Source of the DNA: Tepidamorphus sp.
Lineage (GTDB): Bacteria; Pseudomonadota; Alphaproteobacteria; Rhizobiales; Tepidamorphaceae
Assembly (NCBI GenBank): GCA_028280885.1
Contig: JANQKY010000055.1
Location: forward strand, 1 to 44,866
DNA length: 44,866 nucleotides
Direction: 5' to 3'
Below are positions 35,822 to 44,866 of the stretch, one piece after another. The notes below the pieces were generated by a model. It saw only the letters and a list, made by a program, of their open reading frames with translations, was not told the DNA's origin and searched no databases. The position numbers and the translations under genes are program-made. The first letter of the stretch is position 1, and every line of letters begins with the position of its first letter.

Positions 35822-36379
35822 CTAGGCCTCGGCCGCGGCAACGTCGCCGACCGCGTCGCGGCGGCGGGCCTGCAGCGCCGAAACCTTCATGCCGCGACGG
35901 GCGGCGACCGAGCGCGGGCTCGTCTGGTTCTTCAGCGCCTCGAAGGTCGCCCGCACCATGTTGTAGGGATTCGACGAGCCCTGCGACTTCGCCACGACGT
36001 CCTGCATGCCAAGCGTCTCGAAGACGGCGCGCATCGGACCGCCGGCGATGATGCCGGTGCCGGGAGGCGCTGCGCGCAGCAGCACCTTGCCGGCGCCCCA
36101 GCGGCCCGAGACGTCATGATGCAGCGTCCGGCCCTCGCGCAGCGGCACGCGGATCATGTCGCGCTTGGCGGCGTCGGTCGCCTTGCGGATCGCCTCCGGC
36201 ACCTCGCGCGCCTTGCCGTGGCCGAAACCGACCCGGCCCTTCTGGTCGCCGACCACCACGAGCGCGGCGAAGCCGAACCGGCGGCCGCCCTTCACAACCT
36301 TCGCAACGCGGTTGATGTGGACCAGCTTGTCCGTGAATTCGCTGTCGCGATCCCGATCTTCTCTTCCCCGACCTGCCAC
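35822..36379 (-). CDS. rpsE: 30S ribosomal protein S5
   Basis: The 185-residue uS5 has [20 protein letters not shown] (RNA-binding domain start), [20 protein letters not shown] and [16 protein letters not shown] followed by [16 protein letters not shown]. It supports decoding fidelity in the 30S. The C-terminal [18 protein letters not shown] is a short alphaproteobacterial extension. Confidence 0.98.
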   Translation of the reverse strand: MAGRGREDRDRDSEFTDKLVHINRVAKVVKGGRRFGFAALVVVGDQKGRVGFGHGKAREVPEAIRKATDAAKRDMIRVPLREGRTLHHDVSGRWGAGKVLLRAAPPGTGIIAGGPMRAVFETLGMQDVVAKSQGSSNPYNMVRATFEALKNQTSPRSVAARRGMKVSALQARRRDAVGDVAAAEA

Positions 36380-36425
36380 GTCGTCGTTCCTTTTCCTAAT
36401 AACTCTCGCTTGCGGTTAAGGCGCC

Positions 36426-36788
36426 TCAGAATTCGAGGCCGCCCTCGCGCGCTGCGTCGGCGAGTGCCTTGACCCGCCCGTGATAGATATAGCCGCCGCG
36501 ATCGAAGATGACCTCCTTCACGCCGGCTTCGACGGCGCGCGCGGCGACCAGCTTGCCGACCTCGGCAGCGGCCGCCTGATCGGCGCCGGTCTTCAGCGAC
36601 CCGCGCAGGTCCTTCTCCATCGTCGAGGCCGACGCGACCGTGCGGCCGGACACATCGTCGATGACCTGCGCGTAGATGTTCTTCGACGAGCGGTGCACGC
36701 TCAGCCGCGGCCGGCCGTTCGCCGCCTTGCGGATCGACCGGCGCACGCGCGCCTTCCGCTTCTCGAAGCCTTTCAATGCCTTGCTCAT
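36426..36788 (-). CDS. rplR: 50S ribosomal protein L18
   Basis: The 120-residue uL18 binds 5S rRNA. It shows [35 protein letters not shown] and the ending [26 protein letters not shown]. It lies 11 bp after rplF. Confidence 0.98.
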   Translation of the reverse strand: MSKALKGFEKRKARVRRSIRKAANGRPRLSVHRSSKNIYAQVIDDVSGRTVASASTMEKDLRGSLKTGADQAAAAEVGKLVAARAVEAGVKEVIFDRGGYIYHGRVKALADAAREGGLEF

Positions 36789-36799
36789 GACCGATCCCG

Positions 36800-37333
36800 T
36801 TACTTCTTCTTGCCTTCCTTGCGGAAGACGTATTCGCCGGCATAACGAACGCCCTTGCCCTTGTAGGGCTCCGGCGGACGATAGCGGCGGATTTCCGAGG
36901 CGACCTGGCCGACGCGCTGCTTGTCGATGCCCGACACAACGATCTCGGTGGGCTTCGGACAGGCGATCTCGATCCCCTCGGGGATCGGATAGTTCACGTC
37001 ATGGCTGAAGCCGAGCGCCAGCTGCAGCGACTTGCCCTGGACCTGGGCGCGATAACCGACGCCCTGGATCTCGAGCTTCTTCGTGTAGCCCTCGCTGACG
37101 CCTTCGACGATATTCGACACCAGCGTCCGCGACATGCCCCACATGGACCGCGCGCGCTTCGATTCGCCACGCGGATCCACCTTGATCCCGTCATCGGTCA
37201 TCTCGACCGAGACCTCGTCATTCAACACGACCGACAGGGCGCCCTTGGGGCCCTTCGCGGACACCGTCTGGCCCTCGATCGTCGCCGTTACGCCGTTGGG
37301 TACGGTCACCGGCCTCTTTCCGATACGCGACAT
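36800..37333 (-). CDS. rplF: 50S ribosomal protein L6
   Basis: The 177-residue uL6 starts [20 protein letters not shown] and contains the [20 protein letters not shown] stretch and the C-terminal motif [20 protein letters not shown]. It contacts the sarcin-ricin loop region. Spacing is 39 bp from rpsH. Confidence 0.98.
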   Translation of the reverse strand: MSRIGKRPVTVPNGVTATIEGQTVSAKGPKGALSVVLNDEVSVEMTDDGIKVDPRGESKRARSMWGMSRTLVSNIVEGVSEGYTKKLEIQGVGYRAQVQGKSLQLALGFSHDVNYPIPEGIEIACPKPTEIVVSGIDKQRVGQVASEIRRYRPPEPYKGKGVRYAGEYVFRKEGKKK

Positions 37334-37372
37334 CGAAATCGTCTCCGAATCGTTTCCTAGTGTGCCCCGTCC

Positions 37373-37771
37373 TTAGAAGACGCGGCACAGCACCTCGCCA
37401 CCGACGTTTTCCTCGCGCGCCTTCCAATCGGGCATCACGCCCTTCGGAGTCGACACGATCGAAACGCCAAGGCCGTTATTGACGGTCGGCAGCGTCTTCA
37501 CCGAGGCATAGACACGCCGGCCCGGCTTGGAGACCCGCTCGATCGTCTGGATCACCGGATCACCGTCGAAATATTTCAACTCGATCTGGAATTCCGACTT
37601 TCCGCCGGTGTATTCGACCTGCGAATAGCCGCGGATGTAGCCTTCGTCGGCCAGCACGTCGAGCACACGGCGGCGCAGCGACGAGGCCGGCGTTGCGACA
37701 CTGGAGCGGCGACGCATCTGCGCATTGCGGATGCGCGTCAGCATATCGCCGAGAGGATCGGACATAGACAT
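37373..37771 (-). CDS. rpsH: 30S ribosomal protein S8
   Basis: The 132-residue uS8 reads [20 protein letters not shown] at the N-terminus, [20 protein letters not shown] in the middle and ends [11 protein letters not shown]. Two nearby ATGs (37771 and 37765) are possible; the first is closer to AAGAAACG. In E. coli S8 represses the spc operon; here no such site could be identified by eye. Confidence 0.98.
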   Translation of the reverse strand: MSMSDPLGDMLTRIRNAQMRRRSSVATPASSLRRRVLDVLADEGYIRGYSQVEYTGGKSEFQIELKYFDGDPVIQTIERVSKPGRRVYASVKTLPTVNNGLGVSIVSTPKGVMPDWKAREENVGGEVLCRVF

Positions 37772-37782
37772 CGTTTCTTACC

Positions 37783-38088
37783 TCACCAGCTCGACTTGAC
37801 CATGCCCGGGATCAGGCCCCTGGAGCCAAGGTCCCGAAGCGCGACACGCGAGATCTTCAGCTTGCGATAGAAGCCGCGCGGGCGGCCCGACACTTCGCAA
37901 CGGTTGCGCAGCCTGGTCGGCGCGGAGTTGCGCGGCAGGGCGGCAAGCTTCAGCCGCGCCTGGAAGCGCTCTTCCATCGACAGCGTCTCGTCATTGGCGA
38001 TCTCCTTCAGCCGCGCGCGCTTTGAGGCGAACTGCTTCACCTTCCGCGCCCGGTTCCGGTTCTTCTCGACCGCACTCTTCTTAGCCAT
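37783..38088 (-). CDS. rpsN: 30S ribosomal protein S14 (long, zinc-free form)
   Basis: The 101-residue uS14 starts [20 protein letters not shown] and ends [11 protein letters not shown]. The C-terminal region [20 protein letters not shown] has one Cys, not the CxxC...CxxC zinc ribbon, so this is the zinc-independent form. It is 37 bp from rplE and 11 bp from rpsH. Confidence 0.98.
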   Translation of the reverse strand: MAKKSAVEKNRNRARKVKQFASKRARLKEIANDETLSMEERFQARLKLAALPRNSAPTRLRNRCEVSGRPRGFYRKLKISRVALRDLGSRGLIPGMVKSSW

Positions 38089-38125
38089 TTAAAACCTCCT
38101 CAAAATTCCCGATCCGTCATCGTCG

Positions 38126-38683
38126 TCACTGACGGAACGGAAAGTTGAAGGCCTTCAGCAGGGCCCGGGCTTCGTCGTCGGTCTTCGCGGACGTGCAGAC
38201 GATAACGTCCATACCCATCACCTGATCCACCTTGTCGTAATCGATTTCCGGGAACACGATGTGCTCCTTGACGCCCGTGGCAAAGTTGCCGCGCCCATCG
38301 AAGCTCTTCGGGTTCAGACCGCGAAAGTCGCGCACGCGCGGCAGCGCGATATTCACGAAGCGGTCGAGGAATTCGTACATCTGCGCCTTGCGCAGCGTCA
38401 CCTTGGCGCCGATCGCCATGCCGTCGCGCAGTTTGAACGTCGCAATCGAGTTGCGCGCCCGCGTCACGACCGCCTTCTGCCCCGCGATCAGGGTCAGGTC
38501 GTTGGCGGCCGCCTGGGCCCGCTTCTGATCACCGACCGCCTCGCCGACGCCCATGTTCAGGACGATCTTTTCGAGCTTCGGGATCATCATCTCGTTGGCG
38601 TATTTGAACTCTTCCTTGAGTTGCCCGCGCACAACGGAGTTGTAGTGGGTCTTGAGCCGGGGCTCGTACGCTTGATCAGCCAT
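38126..38683 (-). CDS. rplE: 50S ribosomal protein L5
   Basis: The 185-residue uL5 binds 5S rRNA and contacts P-site tRNA. It shows [57 protein letters not shown] and [20 protein letters not shown]. The start at 38683 overlaps the rplX stop by 8 bp; a longer start at 38713 would fall inside rplX. Confidence 0.98.
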   Translation of the reverse strand: MADQAYEPRLKTHYNSVVRGQLKEEFKYANEMMIPKLEKIVLNMGVGEAVGDQKRAQAAANDLTLIAGQKAVVTRARNSIATFKLRDGMAIGAKVTLRKAQMYEFLDRFVNIALPRVRDFRGLNPKSFDGRGNFATGVKEHIVFPEIDYDKVDQVMGMDVIVCTSAKTDDEARALLKAFNFPFRQ

Positions 38684-38996
38684 CGATTTCTTCTCCCGAC
38701 CGCTTGGCAACACGCACCTTGCGGCCGTCGTTCAGCGTCTTGTAGCCGACGCGGGTCGGCTTGCCGTCCTTGGGATCGGCCAGCGCCAGGTTCGACATAT
38801 GGATCGCCGCTTCCTTGCGCCTGATACCGCCCTCTTCGGCAGCCGACTGCTTCTGGTGGTGCGTCACCATGTTGACGCCCTGGACGATCGCCCGGTCTTC
38901 CTTCGGGATGACCTTCAAGACGTTGCCGGACATACCCTTGTCGCGGCCGCTCAGCACGACGACCGAGTCGCCCTTTCGGATCCTAGCCATTGCCAT
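38676..38996 (-). CDS. rplX: 50S ribosomal protein L24
   Basis: The 106-residue uL24 initiates 50S assembly. Its KOW motif is [20 protein letters not shown], followed by [14 protein letters not shown] and a basic C-terminal half. [10 protein letters not shown] offers two starts; 38996 is preferred because GGAGGTG lies eight bases upstream. Only 2 bp separate it from rplN. Confidence 0.97.
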   Translation of the reverse strand: MAMARIRKGDSVVVLSGRDKGMSGNVLKVIPKEDRAIVQGVNMVTHHQKQSAAEEGGIRRKEAAIHMSNLALADPKDGKPTRVGYKTLNDGRKVRVAKRSGEEIDG

Positions 38997-38998
38997 CT

Positions 38999-39367
38999 CT
39001 AGAGCACCTCCGGCGCGAGCGACACGATCTTCATATGCTGCTTGGCGCGGAGCTCGCGCGGCACAGGTCCGAAGATACGGGTGCCGATCGGCTCCTTCTG
39101 GTTGTTCACCAGCACCGCGGCGTTGCGGTCGAAACGAATGACGCTGCCGTCCGGACGGCGGATATCCTTGGCGGTGCGCACGACGACGGCGCGCATGACG
39201 TCGCCCTTCTTCACGCGGCCGCGCGGGATAGCCTCCTTCACCGACACCACGATGATGTCGCCGACATGGGCATATTTGCGCTTCGAACCGCCAAGCACCT
39301 TGATGCACTGCACCCGGCGCGCGCCGGAATTGTCGGCGACATCGAGGTTGGTTTGCATCTGGATCAT
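38999..39367 (-). CDS. rplN: 50S ribosomal protein L14
   Basis: The 122-residue uL14 starts [20 protein letters not shown] and has [40 protein letters not shown] and [20 protein letters not shown]. It forms an intersubunit bridge. A 75-bp gap separates it from rpsQ; that gap holds a small CGAAAC/GTTTCG hairpin. Confidence 0.99.
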   Translation of the reverse strand: MIQMQTNLDVADNSGARRVQCIKVLGGSKRKYAHVGDIIVVSVKEAIPRGRVKKGDVMRAVVVRTAKDIRRPDGSVIRFDRNAAVLVNNQKEPIGTRIFGPVPRELRAKQHMKIVSLAPEVL

Positions 39368-39442
39368 GGCCGGCCTCTTATCCTTTTGATCACCCGGTCA
39401 AACGACGAAACGAACCGTTTCGCCTTCGACGCGGAGCCTGTC

Positions 39443-39685
39443 CTATCCGTCCGCCTTCTCGCTCAGAGCGACCCAGCGCTTCTGACGCGAAATCGGCGCA
39501 CACTCTTCGATCCGCACCCGGTCGCCGACCTTGAAAGCATTGTCGGCGTCATGGGCGTGGTATTTCTTGCTCGTCCGCACCGTCTTCTTGAACAGCGGAT
39601 GGGTGTAGCGGCGCTCCACCTGAACGACGATGGTCTTGTCGTTCTTGTCGCTGACGACGGTGCCTTGCAGAATTCGTTTCGGCAT
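39443..39685 (-). CDS. rpsQ: 30S ribosomal protein S17
   Basis: The 80-residue uS17 reads [20 protein letters not shown], then [20 protein letters not shown] and [19 protein letters not shown]. It is a primary 16S-binding protein. It lies 12 bp after rpmC. Confidence 0.98.
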   Translation of the reverse strand: MPKRILQGTVVSDKNDKTIVVQVERRYTHPLFKKTVRTSKKYHAHDADNAFKVGDRVRIEECAPISRQKRWVALSEKADG

Positions 39686-39697
39686 TGTCCTAAAACC

Positions 39698-39898
39698 TTA
39701 ACCGGTGCTTTTTGTTGTCTTCGCGGCAAGGACTGTCTTGACGCGGGCAATGTCGCGGCGCACCTGGCGGACCCGCGCGGTATTCTCCAATTGACCGGTC
39801 GCCTGCTGAAAGCGCAGATTGAACTGCTCCTTCTTCAGGCCGCCGAGCTCCGACTTGAGCTCGTCCTCGGTCTTCGACCAGGCATCGCTTGCCTTCAT
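39698..39898 (-). CDS. rpmC: 50S ribosomal protein L29
   Basis: The 66-residue uL29 has the helical hairpin [20 protein letters not shown] and [20 protein letters not shown], then [10 protein letters not shown]. It sits at the tunnel exit where chaperones and SRP dock. It lies 17 bp after rplP. Confidence 0.98.
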   Translation of the reverse strand: MKASDAWSKTEDELKSELGGLKKEQFNLRFQQATGQLENTARVRQVRRDIARVKTVLAAKTTKSTG

Positions 39899-39915
39899 CG
39901 TCCTAAATCTCCGAA

Positions 39916-40329
39916 CTATTCGCCGGCGCGCGCGATAAAGCGCGTCTTGATCGGCAGCTTGGCAGCCCCCAGCCGGAGCGCCTCGCGGGCGATATCGGCG
40001 GGAACGCCATCGATCTCGAACATCACCCGGCCGGGCTTGACCTTGGCGGCCCAGAACTCCGGCGAGCCCTTACCCTTACCCATGCGGACTTCCGTCGGCT
40101 TCTTGGAAACCGGCACGTCCGGGAAGATGCGGATCCAGACACGGCCGGCACGCTTCATGTGACGCGTGATCGCCCGCCGGGCCGCCTCGATCTGGCGGGC
40201 CGTGATCCGCTCCGGTTCCATCGCCTTGATGCCGAAGGAGCCGAAATTCAACTGATTGCCGCTCGTCGCAACGCCGCGGATGCGGCCCTTGTGCTGCTTG
40301 CGGAACTTGGTGCGCTTTGGCTGCAGCAT
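39916..40329 (-). CDS. rplP: 50S ribosomal protein L16
   Basis: The 137-residue uL16 starts [20 protein letters not shown] and contains [40 protein letters not shown] and [20 protein letters not shown]. It helps position tRNA in the A site. Confidence 0.99.
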   Translation of the reverse strand: MLQPKRTKFRKQHKGRIRGVATSGNQLNFGSFGIKAMEPERITARQIEAARRAITRHMKRAGRVWIRIFPDVPVSKKPTEVRMGKGKGSPEFWAAKVKPGRVMFEIDGVPADIAREALRLGAAKLPIKTRFIARAGE

Positions 40330-40362
40330 GGTTCTTCTCGCTTAAAGCTCTCCGGTTCGGCC

Positions 40363-41124
40363 TCAGTCGGCCCTTGCGTCACGACGATCGCGCCGCGGCC
40401 GGTCGTTGCCGCGCGGCCGGTCCCGTCCCGAACCGCCGCCCGGACGCCCGCCCTCGGCGGCCTCCGTCGCGCGCCGCTCCGAGGCCATCGGATCGTGCTC
40501 GAGGATCTCGCCCTTGAAGATCCAGACCTTCACGCCGCAGGTGCCGTAGGCGGTCACCGCGGTCGCCTCGCCATAGTCGATATCGGCGCGCAGCGTGTGC
40601 AGCGGCACCCGACCCTCGCGGTACCACTCCATCCGAGCGATCTCGGCGCCGCCCAGGCGGCCGCCGCAATTGATCCGGATGCCGTCGGCGCCCAGCCGCA
40701 TGGCCGACTGGACGGCCCGCTTCATCGCCCGGCGGAACGACACGCGCCGCTCAAGCTGCTGGGCGATTGAATCGGCAACCAGCGTCGCGTCGATCTCCGG
40801 CTTGCGCACCTCGACGATGTTCAGATGAACCTCGGAATCGGTCATCTCGCCGATCTTCTTGCGCAGCTTCTCGATATCGGCGCCCTTCTTGCCGATGACG
40901 ATGCCCGGACGGGCCGAATGGATCGTCACGCGGCATTTGCGGTGCGGACGCTCGATGACGATCTTCGAGACGGCGGCCTGCTTCAGCGACTTCTTCAGCA
41001 TCTCGCGGATCTTCAGATCCTCGTGCAGGAGCGAGCCGTAGTCGCGCGGATTGGCATACCAGCGCGAATCCCACGTGCGGTTGATGCCCAGGCGCAGGCC
41101 GATCGGATTGACTTTCTGGCCCAT
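40363..41124 (-). CDS. rpsC: 30S ribosomal protein S3
   Basis: The 253-residue uS3 starts [20 protein letters not shown], has the KH-domain [22 protein letters not shown] stretch [20 protein letters not shown], and [20 protein letters not shown]. The last 35 residues are an Arg/Gly/Pro/Asp-rich tail ([20 protein letters not shown] and on), longer than in E. coli. The start overlaps the rplV stop by one base (TGATG). Confidence 0.98.
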   Translation of the reverse strand: MGQKVNPIGLRLGINRTWDSRWYANPRDYGSLLHEDLKIREMLKKSLKQAAVSKIVIERPHRKCRVTIHSARPGIVIGKKGADIEKLRKKIGEMTDSEVHLNIVEVRKPEIDATLVADSIAQQLERRVSFRRAMKRAVQSAMRLGADGIRINCGGRLGGAEIARMEWYREGRVPLHTLRADIDYGEATAVTAYGTCGVKVWIFKGEILEHDPMASERRATEAAEGGRPGGGSGRDRPRGNDRPRRDRRDARAD

Positions 41125-41504
41125 CAGGCGGACTCCTCAACTTGCCGGACGACGATGGTGAGATTGGCGAACGGCTTCATGATCCGCCCGACGCGACCGC
41201 GCGCCCTGGGCTTCCACCGTTTCATCACCAGCGCCTTGCCGACGAAGGCCTCCGAGACGACGAGATCGTCGACATCGAGGTCGTGGTTGTTCTCGGCATT
41301 GGCGATCGCCGATTCCAGCGTCTTCTTGACGTCCTTGGCGATCCGCTTCCGTGAGAAGGTCAGGTCGGCCAGCGCCGAATCGACCTTCTTGCCCCGGATC
41401 GAGGCCGCCACGAGATTGAGCTTCTGGGGGCTGACGCGAATGTTGCGCGTCACCGCCTTGGCTTCGTTCTCGGCCAGGGATCGCTCGCGAGCGGGCTTGC
41501 CCAT
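41124..41504 (-). CDS. rplV: 50S ribosomal protein L22
   Basis: The 126-residue uL22 lines the peptide exit tunnel. It shows [40 protein letters not shown] and the tunnel-hairpin region [20 protein letters not shown]. The gene overlaps rpsC by one base and follows rpsS by 3 bp. Confidence 0.98.
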   Translation of the reverse strand: MGKPARERSLAENEAKAVTRNIRVSPQKLNLVAASIRGKKVDSALADLTFSRKRIAKDVKKTLESAIANAENNHDLDVDDLVVSEAFVGKALVMKRWKPRARGRVGRIMKPFANLTIVVRQVEESA

Positions 41505-41507
41505 CGC

Positions 41508-41786
41508 TTACTTCCTCTTCGCCTTCTTGTCGGCCGCATGGCCGTAATAGGTACGGGACGGCGAAAACTCGCCGAACTTATGGCCCACCATGTCCTCGCT
41601 GACCGAAACCGGAACGTGTTTCTGGCCGTTATAGACACCGAAGGTGAGGCCGACGAACTGCGGCAGGATCGTGGAGCGGCGGCTCCAGATCTTGATCACC
41701 TCGTTGCGACCGGACTGCCGCGAGGCCTCGGCCTTCTTCAGGAGATAGCCGTCGACAAACGGCCCCTTCTTGACGGAACGCGTCAT
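41508..41786 (-). CDS. rpsS: 30S ribosomal protein S19
   Basis: The 92-residue uS19 starts [20 protein letters not shown] and has [20 protein letters not shown], then [20 protein letters not shown]. The ATG at 41786 is the family start; longer frames run into rplB sequence. Confidence 0.99.
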   Translation of the reverse strand: MTRSVKKGPFVDGYLLKKAEASRQSGRNEVIKIWSRRSTILPQFVGLTFGVYNGQKHVPVSVSEDMVGHKFGEFSPSRTYYGHAADKKAKRK

Positions 41787-41796
41787 CGCTTGAGCC

Positions 41797-42630
41797 CTAC
41801 TTCTTTCTCTGGTGGCGCGAACGCAGGATGAATTTCTGCGTCTGCTTGTTGCGCCGGGTCCGCTTGCCCTTGGTCGGCTTGCCCCACGGGGTGACCGGGT
41901 GGCGGCCGCCCGAGGTGCGGCCCTCGCCGCCGCCATGCGGGTGATCGACCGGGTTCATGACGACGCCGCGGACCGAGGGACGCTTGCCCCGCCAGCGGGT
42001 CCGGCCGGCCTTGCCGTCATTGATATTCGAGTGATCCGGGTTCGACACCGCGCCGACGGTCGCCATGCACTGGCCGTGCACCAGGCGCTGCTCGCCGGAA
42101 TTCAAACGCAGGATCGCATAGGCGCCATCGCGGCCGACAAGCTGCACATAGGTGCCCGCCGACCGGGCGATCTGGCCGCCCTTGCCCGGCTTCATCTCGA
42201 CATTGTGGACGATCGTGCCGATCGGCACGGCGGCCAGCGGCATGGCGTTGCCCGGCTTCACGTCGGCCTGCCTGGCGGCGATCACCTTGTCGCCGACGCC
42301 CAAGCGCTGCGGCGCCAGGATGTAGCTCTGCTCGCCGTCGTCATACTTGATCAGCGCGATGAAGGCGGACCGGTTCGGATCGTATTCGAGCCGCTCGACG
42401 GTCGCGGCGACGTCGAATTTCGACCGCTTGAAATCGACCTGCCGATAGAGCCGCTTGTGACCACCGCCGCGCCGACGCGCGGTGATCCGGCCGGCATTGT
42501 TGCGGCCGCCCTTCTTGGTCAGGCCCTCGGTCAGTTTCTTGACCGGATCGCCCTTCCACAGATTGGCCCGATCGACGATTACCAGCTGGCGCTGGCCCGG
42601 CGTCGTCGGATTGTAGGTCTTGAGTGCCAT
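41797..42630 (-). CDS. rplB: 50S ribosomal protein L2
   Basis: The 277-residue uL2 is a core peptidyl-transferase-region protein. It shows [40 protein letters not shown] and the highly conserved [20 protein letters not shown], whose His is essential. The C-terminus ends [12 protein letters not shown]. Confidence 0.99.
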   Translation of the reverse strand: MALKTYNPTTPGQRQLVIVDRANLWKGDPVKKLTEGLTKKGGRNNAGRITARRRGGGHKRLYRQVDFKRSKFDVAATVERLEYDPNRSAFIALIKYDDGEQSYILAPQRLGVGDKVIAARQADVKPGNAMPLAAVPIGTIVHNVEMKPGKGGQIARSAGTYVQLVGRDGAYAILRLNSGEQRLVHGQCMATVGAVSNPDHSNINDGKAGRTRWRGKRPSVRGVVMNPVDHPHGGGEGRTSGGRHPVTPWGKPTKGKRTRRNKQTQKFILRSRHQRKK

Positions 42631-42660
42631 TGTCCTTGAAACCCTCGCCTGCCGCGCCCG

Positions 42661-42954
42661 CTACAGGCCCGTGGTGACATCGATGGACTGGCCCTCTTCG
42701 AGGGTCACGACCGCCTTTTTCATGTCACTCTGTTTGCCCTTGATGCCCCGGAACCGCTTGGTCTTGCCCTTGCGCACCAGGGTGTTGACGGCCTTCACCT
42801 TGACCGAGAACAGCTGCTCGACAGCCGCCTTGATCTCCGGCTTGGTCGCATCGGGCGCGACCCGGAAGACGACCTGGTTCTGCTCCGACGCCATGGTCGA
42901 CTTTTCGGTGATGACCGGGGCGACGATCACGTCGTAATGCTTGAGATTGGTCAT
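42661..42954 (-). CDS. rplW: 50S ribosomal protein L23
   Basis: The 97-residue uL23 docks trigger factor and SRP at the tunnel exit. It reads [40 protein letters not shown] and [20 protein letters not shown]. Its start overlaps the rplD stop by 4 bp. Confidence 0.98.
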   Translation of the reverse strand: MTNLKHYDVIVAPVITEKSTMASEQNQVVFRVAPDATKPEIKAAVEQLFSVKVKAVNTLVRKGKTKRFRGIKGKQSDMKKAVVTLEEGQSIDVTTGL

Positions 42955-43571
42955 TTGAACCGGGCCTCCAGAGCGTCCAGCGCGGCCTTGGTCAGGACCA
43001 GCTTGTCGCGCCGCAGGATGTCGTAAACGTTGATGCCCTGCACCGGCAGCACGTCGATCTGCGGGATGTTGCGCGAGGCAAGCTGGAAATTGCCGTCGAG
43101 CTCCGCACCGTCGATGATCAGCGCCGACGACAGGCCGAGCTTGCCGAACTGGGCACTGAGCGCCTTGGTCTTGACCGTTTCGGCCGCCGCCTTGTCGAGC
43201 ACCACGATCTCGCCGGCCCTGGCCTTCGACGACAGCGCGTGCTTCAGGGCAAGAGCCCGCAGCCGCTTCGGCATGTCGTGCGCGTGATCGCGGACGAGCG
43301 GGCCGAACGCCTTGCCGCCGCCGCGGAACTGCGGCGCGGTGCGCGCGCCGTGCCGGGCCCGGCCGGTGCCCTTCTGCTTGAACATCTTGGCGCCGGTCGC
43401 CCGAATCTCCGAGCGCCGCTTGGTTTTACGCGTGCCGGCCTGGCGGCGCGACAGCTGATAGCGGATCATCCGCTGCAGCAGATCGGAGCGCGGCTCCAGC
43501 CCGAAGATCTCATCGGACAGATCGACCGACCCGGCCGTGTCGCCGTTCAGGGCGTGTATGTCGAGTTTCAT
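42951..43571 (-). CDS. rplD: 50S ribosomal protein L4
   Basis: The 206-residue uL4 has [40 protein letters not shown] and [20 protein letters not shown], the long loop reaching into the tunnel. In E. coli L4 autoregulates the S10 operon; the relevant leader lies outside this window. Spacing is 5 bp from rplC. Confidence 0.98.
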   Translation of the reverse strand: MKLDIHALNGDTAGSVDLSDEIFGLEPRSDLLQRMIRYQLSRRQAGTRKTKRRSEIRATGAKMFKQKGTGRARHGARTAPQFRGGGKAFGPLVRDHAHDMPKRLRALALKHALSSKARAGEIVVLDKAAAETVKTKALSAQFGKLGLSSALIIDGAELDGNFQLASRNIPQIDVLPVQGINVYDILRRDKLVLTKAALDALEARFK

Positions 43572-43576
43572 CGTCC

Positions 43577-44365
43577 TCAGGCCTCCGCACCGCTGTCGGC
43601 CTCGGCCGCCGGCGCGGCGTCCGCGCCACTTTCAGCAACCTGCGCGGCGTCCGCGCCGTTCTCGGCCGGCGCTTCAGCAGCACCATTGTCGTTTGCCCGC
43701 ACCGCGCCGGGGAACGGCACGCCCTCGGGCAGCTTGCCCTTGACCGCGTCGCGCATCAGCACGAAGCCGCCCTTGGCGCCCGGCACCGCGCCGCGGATCA
43801 TGATCAGGCCGCGCTCGGCATCGGTGTTGACCACTTCCAGGTTCTGGGTGGTCACCCGGGTCGCGCCCATATGGCCGGCCATCTTCTTGCCCTTGAAGAC
43901 CTTGCCCGGATCCTGGCTGTTACCGGTCGAACCATGCGCGCGGTGGCTGATCGAGACACCGTGCGAGGCGCGCAGGCCGCCGAAATTGTGGCGCTTCATG
44001 CTGCCCGCGAAGCCCTTGCCGATCGAGGTGCCCGTCACGTCGACCAGCTGGCCCTTGACGAAGTGCTCGGCGGTCAGCTCCGCGCCGACCTCGATGACGT
44101 TTTCCGGGCTCACGCGGAATTCGGCAACCGTGCGGCGCGGCTCCACCTTGGCGACCGCGAAATGGCCGCGCATGGCCCGCGTCGTGTTCTTCGCCTTGGC
44201 AAGGCCCGCCCCCAGCTGCAGCGCGGTATAGCCATTCTTCTCTTCGGTGCGATGAGCCACGACCTGGCAGCCGTCCACCTTCAAGACGGTGACGGGGATC
44301 TGCTCCCCTGTCTCCGTGAAGATGCGGGTCATCCCGACCTTCTGAGCGATCAGTCCTGAACGCAT
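43577..44365 (-). CDS. rplC: 50S ribosomal protein L3 with Ala/Asp-rich C-terminal tail
   Basis: The 262-residue uL3 starts [20 protein letters not shown] and has the conserved [40 protein letters not shown] and [20 protein letters not shown]. The core ends near residue 218; about 40 further residues ([20 protein letters not shown] and on) are Ala/Asp/Glu-rich with an internal NGADAA/SGADAA repeat. Many relatives have a shorter tail. The tail probably projects from the 50S surface and is not needed for the core fold. Confidence 0.98.
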   Translation of the reverse strand: MRSGLIAQKVGMTRIFTETGEQIPVTVLKVDGCQVVAHRTEEKNGYTALQLGAGLAKAKNTTRAMRGHFAVAKVEPRRTVAEFRVSPENVIEVGAELTAEHFVKGQLVDVTGTSIGKGFAGSMKRHNFGGLRASHGVSISHRAHGSTGNSQDPGKVFKGKKMAGHMGATRVTTQNLEVVNTDAERGLIMIRGAVPGAKGGFVLMRDAVKGKLPEGVPFPGAVRANDNGAAEAPAENGADAAQVAESGADAAPAAEADSGAEA

Positions 44366-44394
44366 GACCGTGTCGCTTTCCTAACCGTTAGATC

Positions 44395-44703
44395 CTAGAG
44401 CTTGATCTCGACATCGACGCCGGCGGCGAGATCGAGCTTCATCAGGGCATCGACCGTCTGCGGGGTCGGCTCGACGATGTCGAGCAGCCGCTTGTGGGTC
44501 CGCATCTCGAACTGCTCGCGGCTCTTCTTGTCGATATGCGGCCCGCGATTGACCGTGAACTTCTCGATCCGCGTCGGCAGCGGGATCGGGCCGCGCACAT
44601 GCGCGCCGGTCCGCTTGGCGGTGTTCACGATCTCGCGCGTCGAGGCGTCAAGGACCCGATGGTCGAACGCCTTGAGCCGGATGCGAATATTTTGCCCGTT
44701 CAT
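44395..44703 (-). CDS. rpsJ: 30S ribosomal protein S10
   Basis: The 102-residue uS10 starts [20 protein letters not shown] and has [20 protein letters not shown] and [20 protein letters not shown]. Besides its ribosomal role, S10 (NusE) acts in transcription antitermination. It follows tuf by 65 bp and heads the S10 operon. Confidence 0.99.
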   Translation of the reverse strand: MNGQNIRIRLKAFDHRVLDASTREIVNTAKRTGAHVRGPIPLPTRIEKFTVNRGPHIDKKSREQFEMRTHKRLLDIVEPTPQTVDALMKLDLAAGVDVEIKL

Positions 44704-44768
44704 GTTTCGTGTCCCAAGAGCGGCCGGCGCGCCTGTTTAAAAGAGCGCGCCAGCGCTGATTTCCTTGC

Positions 44769-44866
<98 letters not shown>

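Overview
The window is a high-GC chromosomal segment from an alphaproteobacterium, most likely of the order Hyphomicrobiales (Rhizobiales). The evidence is the S10-spc-alpha ribosomal layout with a short-form adk directly after secY, an ATP12-family F1 chaperone gene, a CelD-like GNAT protein and the style of the intergenic palindromic repeats. The genus cannot be settled by reading alone.

Left edge (1-571): the window opens in the end of an integrated element. A triple-hairpin structure resembling an IS200/IS605-type right end abuts the 5'-truncated C-terminal part of a tyrosine integrase. The integrase stops 34 bp from the 3' end of a tRNA-Leu(GAG) gene, the classic integration site of genomic islands.

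572-16083: mixed housekeeping and accessory genes. In order these are an orphan FliN-like switch protein, lipB convergent with an acylphosphatase, two copies of a ~185 bp palindromic repeat, cfa, pccA (minus strand), rimO and S-formylglutathione hydrolase (plus strand), and a sodium:solute symporter. Then come a probable nitrogen-scavenging cluster (biuret-hydrolase-like cysteine hydrolase, urea transporter, cupin), a secreted phytase/esterase-like protein, a VapBC toxin-antitoxin pair with a palindromic operator over its promoter, and pccB. PccA and PccB are the two subunits of propionyl-CoA carboxylase, here about 8.4 kb apart on the same strand.

16212-26212: a block read towards lower coordinates: atp12, a HAD phosphatase, an EamA permease, rluC-type pseudouridine synthase, crcB, rarA, a Do-family periplasmic protease and recQ. 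ATGA overlaps and short spacers suggest transcriptional coupling in the atp12-HAD and crcB-rluC parts. An opposite-strand CelD-like acetyltransferase sits between crcB and rarA.

26386-30392: accessory cargo. It holds a Fic/Doc-family toxin with a non-canonical active-site loop and its small partner, two tandem secreted GH5 glycoside hydrolases that are clear paralogues, and about 950 bp of intergenic palindromic repeats related to those near 2.2-2.7 kb.

30393-44866: the ribosomal protein super-operon, all on the minus strand. In transcription order it reads tuf (C-terminus only), rpsJ, rplC, rplD, rplW, rplB, rpsS, rplV, rpsC, rplP, rpmC, rpsQ, rplN, rplX, rplE, rpsN, rpsH, rplF, rplR, rpsE, rpmD, rplO, secY, adk, then rpsM, rpsK, rpoA, rplQ. 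A promoter-like element and two stem-loops between adk and rpsM suggest that the alpha operon has its own start and a structured leader. A terminator-like hairpin follows rplQ.
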